From Marispirochaeta sp964554875 (GTDB taxonomy: Bacteria; Spirochaetota; Spirochaetia; JC444; Marispirochaetaceae), in contig CAZKQJ010000028.1 in the NCBI GenBank assembly GCA_964554875.1, positions 1-64,000 of the forward strand: DNA of 64,000 nucleotides, read 5' to 3'. The notes beneath the pieces are model-generated. The model did no database searches. It worked only from the letters and a program-made list of their open reading frames with translations, and was not told where the DNA came from. Shown one piece after another: positions 25,650 through 32,207 of the stretch. Both the position numbers and the translations under genes were made by a program. Each line of letters opens with the position of its first letter. Positions within the stretch are counted from its first letter, which is position 1.

Positions 25650-27184
25650 CGTGATTCTCCTCGCACTATCTCCCCGCGGAAGACCTTCTGTACCAGAGCG
25701 ACCTGGTCGTCTTCTTCCCCGGGCTCTACAAAATCGCTATCACTGTTTTCCTGTATATGAACTATTTCAAGCCTGGCCTGAAGTCCGGAGATCTCGTTGA
25801 AAATCTGGATTACCTCCGAACTCTCCCGACGCAGGAGGTTTTCGGAAAAGGAGTCGGAAAAGGAGAGCCGCAGGACATCTCCGTCCAGGACCCAGGAGAC
25901 CGCTTTTTCAAGGGCCGCCGAAAGGGTCAGTTTTTTTTTCCCCATAGCTTCCATGACCTGTTCGCGGAAAGCATCGCTCTTCGGTGCCGCTTTGGAGGCC
26001 TCTGAACCCGAGCCGTCGGAACCACCGGTTTCCATGGAACCAGAGACGATTTCACCCCGCAGGGTATGGATCTGATCAAGGATCTCCCGGGAATTGAGGT
26101 AACCCTTCAAATCGCTGAGCCGGGAGAGGAGCAGCTCGAGCTCAAAGCGCTGATTAAGGGAGTAACGCACGTTTCTGTAGAGCTCGAGGATGAGCTTCAG
26201 GGCATGTTCAAGCTGACTCCGGGAAAAACCCTCTCGTACCGCGGCGGAAAACCTGTCGGCCGCATACCCGAGAATCGTTTCCCTGTTGATACCCGTATTG
26301 ATAAACAGAATTATCCGGAAATACTCAGCCAGGTCCATGATAAGCTGTTCGACTGCGACTCCGTTCATCAGAATCTCGTCGCTCTTCTCCAGCACTCTGG
26401 ACGCGTTACCCGCAGCCATGGCTTCCACCAGTTCGTTCAGATCGTCCAGACCCACGAGCCCGAGTTTTTCCCGGATCTTTTCCAGTGTTATGTGTCCGCC
26501 GGAAAAGGAGACAACCTGGTCAAAAAGGGTATAGGCGTCCCTGAGACTCCCGGTGGCCTCCTTGGCAATCCAGAACAGGGCGTCCTCATCGGCCTTGACG
26601 CCGATCTCGTCGGTGACCATCTCGAGGCGTTCCTTGATTACCTCCACATTCACCAGACGAAAATTGAACTGCTGGCAGCGGGAGCGGATTGTCGCGGGGA
26701 CCTTGTGAATCTCCGTGGTGGCAAAGATAAAGACGATATAGGGAGGAGGTTCCTCGATGGTCTTCAGCAGGGCGTTAAAGGCGCTGTTGGAGAGCATGTG
26801 AACCTCGTCGATTATATAGACCTTGTATCGGGAGGAGTTGGGGGCAAAGAGTACTTCGTCCTTGATTTCCCGCACATCGTTGACGGAGGTATTGCTGGCC
26901 CCGTCGATCTCGATTACATCCAGGGAGTTGCCCCGGCTGATTTCGACGCAGTTGGAGCAGACGCTGCAGGGAGTTTCCGCGGGGCCTTCCTGGCAATTCA
27001 GGGATTTGGCAAGAATCCGTGCAGCGGAGGTTTTTCCAACTCCCCGGGGACCGGAGAAGAGATAGGCGTGGGCTATGCGCCCTGCCTGAACGGAACTCTT
27101 CAGGGTGGAGACAACGAAATCCTGACCGGCCAGATCATCAAAAGATTGTGGCCTTTTTTTCGTCGCCGTTACCTCGAAATTCAT
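25646..27184 (-). CDS. dnaX: DNA polymerase III subunit tau/gamma
   Basis: A 512-residue clamp-loader ATPase. Walker A GPRGVGKTS, a four-cysteine zinc site (CQEG...CSVCSNC), and sensor motifs of the AAA+ fold are present. ATG 27184, after GGGAGC, is chosen because the sequence MNFEVTATKKRPQSF matches the family start; a frame open to 27250 would run into the 4.5S RNA. Codons 416-418 are an unbroken run of nine A (25931-25939). Slippage there in either direction gives a stop within ~10 codons and a gamma-like ~420-residue product. Confidence 0.95.
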   Translation of the reverse strand: MNFEVTATKKRPQSFDDLAGQDFVVSTLKSSVQAGRIAHAYLFSGPRGVGKTSAARILAKSLNCQEGPAETPCSVCSNCVEISRGNSLDVIEIDGASNTSVNDVREIKDEVLFAPNSSRYKVYIIDEVHMLSNSAFNALLKTIEEPPPYIVFIFATTEIHKVPATIRSRCQQFNFRLVNVEVIKERLEMVTDEIGVKADEDALFWIAKEATGSLRDAYTLFDQVVSFSGGHITLEKIREKLGLVGLDDLNELVEAMAAGNASRVLEKSDEILMNGVAVEQLIMDLAEYFRIILFINTGINRETILGYAADRFSAAVREGFSRSQLEHALKLILELYRNVRYSLNQRFELELLLSRLSDLKGYLNSREILDQIHTLRGEIVSGSMETGGSDGSGSEASKAAPKSDAFREQVMEAMGKKKLTLSAALEKAVSWVLDGDVLRLSFSDSFSENLLRRESSEVIQIFNEISGLQARLEIVHIQENSDSDFVEPGEEDDQVALVQKVFRGEIVRGESR

Positions 27185-27213
27185 TCGCTCCCTACCATTC
27201 TGCTGCGGAAAAG

Positions 27214-27341
27214 AACCCCTCAAGCTCCAGCCAAGTGAGCTGCGGCTCACCGATCAGTCGCTTACCGCTGCTACCTTCCGGTCCTGACGGGGTTGGGCGA
27301 TAACCGGTAGCACAGTACCTGGCTATCAACGCCTGAGGGGA
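27214..27341 (-). ncRNA. ffs: 4.5S SRP RNA
   Basis: The minus strand carries the universal SRP RNA apex: GTCAGG, then GGAAGGTAGCAGC within a helix. The ends CCCCTCA and TGAGGGG pair. It is the small bacterial form without an Alu domain, binding Ffh for membrane targeting. It lies only ~5 bases after tRNA-Ser(GGA), so the two are likely processed from one transcript, and directly precedes dnaX. Confidence 0.92.
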
Positions 27342-27345
27342 AATA

Positions 27346-27433
27346 CGGAGAGAGAGGGATTCGAACCCTCGGAACCCGGTTAGAGTTCACACGCTTTCCA
27401 AGCGTGCACCTTCGGCCACTCGGTCATCTCTCC
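27346..27433 (-). tRNA. tRNA-Ser (anticodon GGA)
   Basis: An 88-base class II tRNA with 7-bp acceptor stem (GGAGAGA/TCTCTCC), long variable arm, and anticodon GGA in loop TTGGAAA. The T arm is GGTTCGAATCC. No CCA is encoded. Confidence 0.93.
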
Positions 27434-27488
27434 AGAATGTACTACTTTTACCAAAGAGTGCGGGCAAAACCGGTTGCCCTCTCTCATA

Positions 27489-27634
27489 CGGAGAGAGAGG
27501 GATTCGCCTTCCGCTGTTCGACGTCGTGTCTCACAGCTCCAGGCCGCCGCGCTCGCTGGCGCCCGGCGTCCTGCCGGGCTTCCGGCCCTCATCGGGCCGC
27601 GCTCGCTTGTTTCGAATCCCCTTTCTCTTCCTCT
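27489..27634 (-). repeat. tRNA-Ser-linked hairpin element, copy A
   Basis: Between tRNA-Ser genes lies a GC-rich element whose distal end (27489-27506) repeats exactly the last 18 bases of the adjacent tRNA-Ser(CGA) gene. The inner part (27507-27620) is flanked by GGGATTCG and CGAATCCC and contains stable hairpins. It is ~85% similar to copy B at 28115-28283, with compensatory changes that keep both main stems paired. Confidence 0.75.
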
Positions 27635-27689
27635 CGGAGAGAGAGGGATTCGAACCCTCGGTACCGACTAGCGGTACAACGGCTTTCGA
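27635..27689 (-). tRNA. tRNA-Ser(CGA) 3' part at contig end (assembly duplicate)
   Basis: These 55 bases are identical to 27790-27844 on the other side of the gap. They are most simply the same gene at two overlapping contig ends, not a second tRNA. Confidence 0.75.
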
Positions 27690-27789
27690 NNNNNNNNNNN
27701 NNNNNNNNNNNNNNNNNNNNNNNNNNNNNNNNNNNNNNNNNNNNNNNNNNNNNNNNNNNNNNNNNNNNNNNNNNNNNNNNNNNNNNNNN
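27690..27789. other. 100-N scaffold gap, overlapping flanks
   Basis: Exactly 100 N, with identical 55-mers on both sides. The true distance is probably zero after merging. Confidence 0.85.
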
Positions 27790-27877
27790 CGGAGAGAGAG
27801 GGATTCGAACCCTCGGTACCGACTAGCGGTACAACGGCTTTCGAGGCCGCCCGATTCAACCACTCTCGCATCTCTCC
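27790..27877 (-). tRNA. tRNA-Ser (anticodon CGA)
   Basis: An 88-base class II tRNA with anticodon CGA in loop CTCGAAA, long variable arm with GTACCGCTAG, and the same acceptor stem as tRNA-Ser(GGA). Confidence 0.93.
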
Positions 27878-27885
27878 GGAAATAG

Positions 27886-27959
27886 CGTACCCAAGAGGAC
27901 TCGAACCTCTGACCTTTAGGTCCGCAACCTAACGCTCTATCCAACTGAGCTATGGGTAC
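27886..27959 (-). tRNA. tRNA-Arg (anticodon GCG)
   Basis: A 74-base cloverleaf with acceptor GTACCCA/TGGGTAC, anticodon loop TTGCGGA (GCG, reading CGC/CGU unless modified) and T arm AGGTTCGAGTCCT. Confidence 0.9.
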
Positions 27960-27966
27960 AAATAAG

Positions 27967-28053
27967 CGGAGAGGGAGGGATTCGAACCCTCGGTGCAGTT
28001 ACCCACACAACTCCTTAGCAGGGAGCCCGATTCAACCACTCTCGCACCTCTCC
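27967..28053 (-). tRNA. tRNA-Ser (anticodon GCT)
   Basis: An 87-base class II tRNA with acceptor GGAGAGG/CCTCTCC and anticodon GCT in loop CTGCTAA. Reads AGC/AGU. Confidence 0.92.
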
Positions 28054-28114
28054 AACTAGATAACACAATAAAAAATGGGGACGCATCCCGCCAGGCGCAA
28101 TTACGCCTGTGCTA

Positions 28115-28283
28115 TCGGAGAAGGTGGGATTCCCTTCCACTGCTCGACATCGTGTCTCGCAGCTCCAGGCCGCCTCGTTCGCTGGCGGCCGGCTTCCTGC
28201 CGGCCTTCCGCGCCTCATCGGCGCGCGCTCACTACGGATCGAATCCCGCCTCTCGTTACGCCCAAGACCTGCGTCCTGAGCTT
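28115..28283 (-). repeat. tRNA-Ser-linked hairpin element, copy B
   Basis: The distal end (28115-28132) repeats 18 bases matching the 3' end of tRNA-Ser(TGA) plus one flanking base (28284-28301). The inner hairpins match copy A, but stem CGGCCC/GGGCCG became CGCGCC/GGCGCG and GCCCGGC/GCCGGGC became GGCCGGC/GCCGGCC, so pairing is conserved through double changes. It is likely transcribed with the tRNA. Confidence 0.75.
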
Positions 28284-28284
28284 T

Positions 28285-28369
28285 CGGAGAAGGTGGGATT
28301 CGAACCCACGGAGCCTCTCGGCTCAACGGTTTTCAAGACCGCCTCCTTCGACCACTCGGACACCTCTCC
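28285..28369 (-). tRNA. tRNA-Ser (anticodon TGA)
   Basis: An 85-base class II tRNA with acceptor GGAGAGG/CCTTCTCC-type pairing, anticodon TGA in loop CTTGAAA. It lies immediately downstream of a strong promoter at 28391-28419 and is the first gene of the tRNA cluster. Confidence 0.92.
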
Positions 28370-28390
28370 AGTCTTATTGATCGGGTTCAC

Positions 28391-28419
28391 ACTATAGATG
28401 TTGACGGATTCTTTGTCAA
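28391..28419 (-). promoter_or_regulatory. Strong promoter of the tRNA cluster
   Basis: Minus strand TTGACA, 17-bp spacer, TATAGT, placed ~15 bases before the first tRNA. The -35 box overlaps the parB stop codon. Confidence 0.75.
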
Positions 28420-29285
28420 TCCGGGGAGACAATTTCCAGGATTCTGTCCAGGTCATCCAGGGAGAAATAGGAGATCTCTATGCGTCCTTTTTTCGCCGAT
28501 CCTTTTACCGAAACCTTGGTCCCGAAAAGGTCGATCAGGCGTTCTTCAATCTTCGACAGCTCAGGGTCCTGTCGCTTCATGGATGCATGCTTCTCGGCCC
28601 CTCCCGAGGCCCTGCCGCCGCGGTTCAGCTCTCCCGCCTGGACTTCCGCTTCCCGCACGCTCAGGCCGTCCTTCAGAATGCGGTTAAACAGAATCATCTG
28701 GTCCGCAGGATTTAGGACCGACAGAAGCGCCCGGGCATGCCCTGCGCTCATCTCTCCGGAAACCAGAGCCTCCTGCATCGACTCCGGCATTTTTAACAGA
28801 CGCAGGCTGTTGGCAACCGTCGATCGGTTCTTGCCGACCTTCTGGGCAAGCTCTTCCTGGCTGAGTCCGGCCGCTTCCATCAGCTGACGATAGCCGTTGG
28901 CCTCTTCGATGGGATTCAGGTCTTCCCGCTGAATATTTTCTATAAGAGCGATTTCCAGCTTTTCTTCTTCGGTAAAGGACCTGACCAGGACAGGAACCTC
29001 CGCCAGGTGGGCCATCTGGGCCGCCCGAAAACGACGCTCCCCCGCGACTATGCGGTATCCGGATCCATACTCCTCGACAATAATGGGCTGGATAATCCCC
29101 TGTTCCCGCACCGAATCCGCCAGTTCCTTAAGACGTTCTTCATTGAAAGCCTTACGAGGCTGGTCAGGATTGGGGTATATCTTGTTCAAGGGAACATGGC
29201 GCTCTGTAGATTTTGATGGTTCTTCGCTGCCTGAAGAAGACTGCAACAATGCCTCAATGCCTTTACCCAAGGCGCGTTTAGACAC
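28416..29285 (-). CDS. parB: Chromosome-partitioning protein ParB
   Basis: A 289-residue ParB. The N-terminal CTPase part (~25-125) has GERRFRAAQ and ENIQREDLNPIEEA; the helix-turn-helix (LSQEELAQKVGKNRSTVAN) binds parS. It spreads as a CTP-dependent clamp from parS and recruits ParA and SMC. Two parS sites lie 2.3-2.9 kb to the right of its start. It overlaps parA by 8 bp. Confidence 0.95.
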   Translation of the reverse strand: MSKRALGKGIEALLQSSSGSEEPSKSTERHVPLNKIYPNPDQPRKAFNEERLKELADSVREQGIIQPIIVEEYGSGYRIVAGERRFRAAQMAHLAEVPVLVRSFTEEEKLEIALIENIQREDLNPIEEANGYRQLMEAAGLSQEELAQKVGKNRSTVANSLRLLKMPESMQEALVSGEMSAGHARALLSVLNPADQMILFNRILKDGLSVREAEVQAGELNRGGRASGGAEKHASMKRQDPELSKIEERLIDLFGTKVSVKGSAKKGRIEISYFSLDDLDRILEIVSPD

Positions 29286-30033
29286 GTTTAATTACCTCTT
29301 CCGCCAGTTCCTTGTAACTTCGGGCGCCGGAACAGGAGGCGTTATATTGATTGATTGGTACCCCGTGGGAAGGGGCTTCGGACAGGCGGATGTTTCGCGG
29401 AATTATCGTCCTGAAAACCTTGTCCTTGAAATAATCTGTAACCTCCTGAACCACCTCGTTGGCAAGCTTGGTACGGGAGTCGTACATGGTAAAAACAATA
29501 CCGGCTATGGAAAGATCGGGATTCAGGTTTTTCTGTACGCGCTGAATAGTTTGAAGCAGCAGGGTTAGACCCTCAAGAGCGAAGTACTCACACTGCAGGG
29601 GCACAAGCACATAGTCAGCAGCAACCAGGCCGTTCACCGTCAGGAGACCGAGGGAAGGAGGACAGTCAATCAGGATATAGTCCCATTCCTCATGCACGCT
29701 ATTGAGAACATTTTTCAAAAAGAACTCCCGTTCCTTTTCCTCAATCAGCTCAACATTGGCACCGGTCAAATCGATATTGGAGGGAACCACGAAGAGATTC
29801 TTTACCGTTGTCTCCTGGATTACATCCTTGATGGGAATACCTTTGGTAACAACGTCATAAATGCTGGCCTCTTCCACATGGGCCCCCACACTTGAGGAAA
29901 GATTCCCCTGGGGATCAAAATCTACCAGCAGAACCCGTTTGCCAGCCTCTGCAAGATATGCTCCAAGATTCGCGGTTGTGGTGGTCTTACCGACGCCACC
30001 TTTCTGATTTGCAAAAACGATTACCTTTCCCAT
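29278..30033 (-). CDS. parA: Chromosome-partitioning ATPase ParA/Soj
   Basis: A 251-residue deviant Walker ATPase: KGGVGKTTTTANLG with the signature lysine, DFDPQGN, and DCPPSLG. It works with ParB-parS to segregate origins. There is no Shine-Dalgarno sequence, and the promoter's -10 box lies just 11 bases before the ATG, so the mRNA is probably almost leaderless. Confidence 0.95.
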   Translation of the reverse strand: MGKVIVFANQKGGVGKTTTTANLGAYLAEAGKRVLLVDFDPQGNLSSSVGAHVEEASIYDVVTKGIPIKDVIQETTVKNLFVVPSNIDLTGANVELIEEKEREFFLKNVLNSVHEEWDYILIDCPPSLGLLTVNGLVAADYVLVPLQCEYFALEGLTLLLQTIQRVQKNLNPDLSIAGIVFTMYDSRTKLANEVVQEVTDYFKDKVFRTIIPRNIRLSEAPSHGVPINQYNASCSGARSYKELAEEVIKRV

Positions 30034-30044
30034 AGCGCGAGCCC

Positions 30045-30073
30045 ATTATATCGTAAAGAGTTAACCGTGTCAT
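30045..30073 (-). promoter_or_regulatory. parAB promoter
   Basis: Minus strand ATGACA, 17-bp spacer, perfect TATAAT. The expected start site is only about 5 bases from the parA ATG at 30033. Confidence 0.7.
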
Positions 30074-30148
30074 TTCTTTATCGCACTCTTGACCAAAAAA
30101 AGTCCCTTCTATAGCTTATTTAAGTATATTAATCGCGAGGAGAATATA

Positions 30149-30370
30149 ATGCGCGAAGAGGTTATAAAAGCCATACAGGATGTACGTCCATCTCTGCAGG
30201 CTGACGGCGGCGATATCGAATTTGTTGATGTTTCCGACGGCGGACAGGTCACGGTCAGATTGACCGGCGCGTGCAACGGATGCCCTATGGCACAGATGAC
30301 CCTGAAACAGGGTGTAGAACAATACCTTAAAGAAAAAGTACCGGGTGTAGTATCTGTTGATTCAGTATAA
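30149..30370 (+). CDS. NifU-like iron-sulfur scaffold (C-terminal domain type)
   Basis: A 73-residue single-domain NifU C-terminal protein. The cluster-binding CNGCPM (CxxC) is present with the preceding QADGGDIEFVDV. It should carry or transfer Fe-S clusters. ATG 30149 follows GAGGAG; upstream in-frame codons are not family-like. A GC-rich inverted repeat after the stop (30388-30420) lacks a U tract. Divergent from parA. Confidence 0.92.
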   Translation: MREEVIKAIQDVRPSLQADGGDIEFVDVSDGGQVTVRLTGACNGCPMAQMTLKQGVEQYLKEKVPGVVSVDSV

Positions 30371-30514
30371 AGAGCTGGTTTCTGCTCACCCTTCCTTCAA
30401 ATCAACAGGAGGAAGGGTAAATATCTATCTAAAAAATTCAATTAAATCTCGCTACATGCCGTTAATATCTTTGAGAGTGTTGCTTTCCACTATATCACAC
30501 AATAAGATGGTCAA

Positions 30515-31579
30515 ATGCAACAGGTGAAAGATAAAGAAAGAACAAGAATAGAAAAACTGATCCGAAGTATCCCAAAAGCTGAGATTCACCTCCATCTGGA
30601 AGGTCTGGTCAGTGTGGATACCTTATGGTATTTGATCAACCACAACAAGCTTGAACTCGATGAAATCAATACTCGCCAGGACCTGGAACGTCAGTTTAAC
30701 TTCAAGAGTCTGGATGAATTTATCTGGTTTTTTATAAATGTTCTTCAGAATGCCTTTAAAACTTCGAACGATCTCAATTGCCTGATAGCAGACGCGAAGT
30801 CCTACCTGTCACGGAATAACATTGTCTATGCAGAGATATTCTTTGCCCCTTCAAAATTCCTGCAGAACGGTCTTGATTTCGCAGAGATGATGAAGATTCT
30901 CCATGAAGGCGCTCAACGCTTAAAAACGGAAGACAATATAGAAATCAAGTACATTATTGATGTTTCCAGGACCTACGGTGTGGAGAACGCCGAACAGAAT
31001 CTTGTTTTGACCCTTGAGAACCTGAATGATTCAATCATAGGAATCGGTTTAGGCGGTTCTGAGAGTCAGGGACCGGCCGAAGAGTTTTCCTCAGTATTTG
31101 CGAAAGCCAGGAAAAAAGGACTTAAGGTAGTTGCCCACGCCGGAGAGGATGTGGACGCGAGTTCTATCTGGAACAGTCTGCAGAGATTAAAGGCCCAGCG
31201 CATAGGTCACGGGATCAGCGCGAAGGACGACCCTGAACTGATTGAATACCTCAGAAAAACCCGGATTCCTCTTGAGATATGCCCTACAAGCAATGTTTTT
31301 ACACGTAAGTATATTCAACGCCTCGAGGACCACCCGATCCGGCAGTTTTACGACAGCGGAATTAACGTTACCCTTAATACTGATGATCCGACGCTCTTCA
31401 ACATAGAGTTGGTCGAGGAATACTATAACCTGTACCACTACCTCGATTTCACCCTTGAAGAGCTGTTTCAGATCATGAAGAACACCCTCTTTGCGACCTT
31501 CCTTCCTGAAGCACAAAAAAAAGCCCTCTGGGAAAAAACTACAAACGCCATCAAGCGCGCAGGCTACCTGGCACCATAA
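30515..31579 (+). CDS. add: Adenosine deaminase
   Basis: A 354-residue metal-dependent deaminase. Zinc ligands and catalytic residues are visible: HLHLEG near residue 22, VAHAGE, GHGISA, and NTDDPT. It converts adenosine to inosine in purine salvage. It would share its substrate with the PfkB kinase at 47812 and the product of AhcY. A parS site follows 24 bp after the stop. No clear ribosome site at ATG 30515 (CAACAGG lies inside the gene). Confidence 0.9.
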   Translation: MQQVKDKERTRIEKLIRSIPKAEIHLHLEGLVSVDTLWYLINHNKLELDEINTRQDLERQFNFKSLDEFIWFFINVLQNAFKTSNDLNCLIADAKSYLSRNNIVYAEIFFAPSKFLQNGLDFAEMMKILHEGAQRLKTEDNIEIKYIIDVSRTYGVENAEQNLVLTLENLNDSIIGIGLGGSESQGPAEEFSSVFAKARKKGLKVVAHAGEDVDASSIWNSLQRLKAQRIGHGISAKDDPELIEYLRKTRIPLEICPTSNVFTRKYIQRLEDHPIRQFYDSGINVTLNTDDPTLFNIELVEEYYNLYHYLDFTLEELFQIMKNTLFATFLPEAQKKALWEKTTNAIKRAGYLAP

Positions 31580-31602
31580 CACATGGTATTCTCTTAAGAG
31601 CC

Positions 31603-31618
31603 TGTTTCACGTGAAACC
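31603..31618 (+). promoter_or_regulatory. parS site (15/16 match)
   Basis: TGTTTCACGTGAAACC differs from the ParB consensus only in the last base. It lies between add and the tandem repeat. Confidence 0.85.
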
Positions 31619-31677
31619 TGAAGTGTAAGATTGCCTTTACGACGCTTGTATTAGCTATAAAGTCCTTTTCTGCACAA

Positions 31678-32145
31678 ACGACCAATGCCCGCACAGATTA
31701 CGCAGAAGATTACGCGGTGACACTGCCCTTTTCCCTAGCCTCTGCGGCCTCAGCGTGGTGCTTCTTCATCGTTTACGNNNNNNNNNNNNNNNNNNNNNNN
31801 NNNNNNNNNNNNNNNNNNNNNNNNNNNNNNNNNNNNNNNNNNNNNNNNNNNNNNNNNNNNNNNNNNNNNNNNNNNNNAGCGTGGTGCTTCTTCATCGTTT
31901 ACGCATCCACTGTTCAAACGACCAATATCCGCGCAGATTACCCAGCAGATTACGCGTTGACGCTGCCCTTTTCCCTATCCTCTGCGGCCTCAGCGTGGTG
32001 CTTATTCATCGTTTACGCATCCACTGTTCAAACGACCAATATCCGCGCAGATTACCCAGCAGATTACGCGTTGACGTTACCCTTTTCCCTATCCTCTGCA
32101 GCCTTTGCGTGGTGCTCCTCATCTTTCCTGTATGCATCGGGCAAA
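31678..32145. repeat. 114-bp tandem repeat, interrupted by a gap
   Basis: Units begin near 31678, 31918 and 32032, with a partial unit after the gap (31878-31917). The two complete neighbours (31918 and 32032) are exactly 114 bp apart and nearly identical; the first and last are diverged. No start codon or promoter is evident, so the open plus-strand frames are probably accidental. Copy number is uncertain because of the gap. Confidence 0.75.
31778..31877. other. 100-N scaffold gap inside tandem repeat
   Basis: A 26-bp sequence is the same on both sides (31752-31777 and 31878-31903). It may hide additional repeat units or none. Confidence 0.7.
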
Positions 32146-32159
32146 ACATTATTCTGCAC

Positions 32160-32185
32160 AAAAAAAGCCCCCCTGCGCGGGAGGC
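32160..32185 (-). terminator. Rho-independent terminator after gyrA
   Basis: On the minus strand GCCTCCC and GGGGGGC pair around GCGCA, followed by seven T. Confidence 0.8.
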
Positions 32186-32191
32186 TCGATT

Positions 32192-32207
32192 TGTTTCACG
32201 TGAAACA
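32192..32207 (+). promoter_or_regulatory. parS site (perfect)
   Basis: TGTTTCACGTGAAACA, the full 16-bp ParB palindrome, directly abutting the gyrA stop codon. Confidence 0.92.

Noticed and set aside
27635..27689. A separate, truncated second tRNA-Ser(CGA)
   Set aside because: It is identical over 55 bases to the other side of the gap, so contig overlap explains it better.
30388..30420. Terminator after the NifU-like gene
   Set aside because: The inverted repeat is real but is followed by mixed sequence, not a U tract.
31678..32145. CRISPR array or a coding repeat
   Set aside because: The unit is 114 bp without repeat-spacer alternation, and the open frames lack starts.
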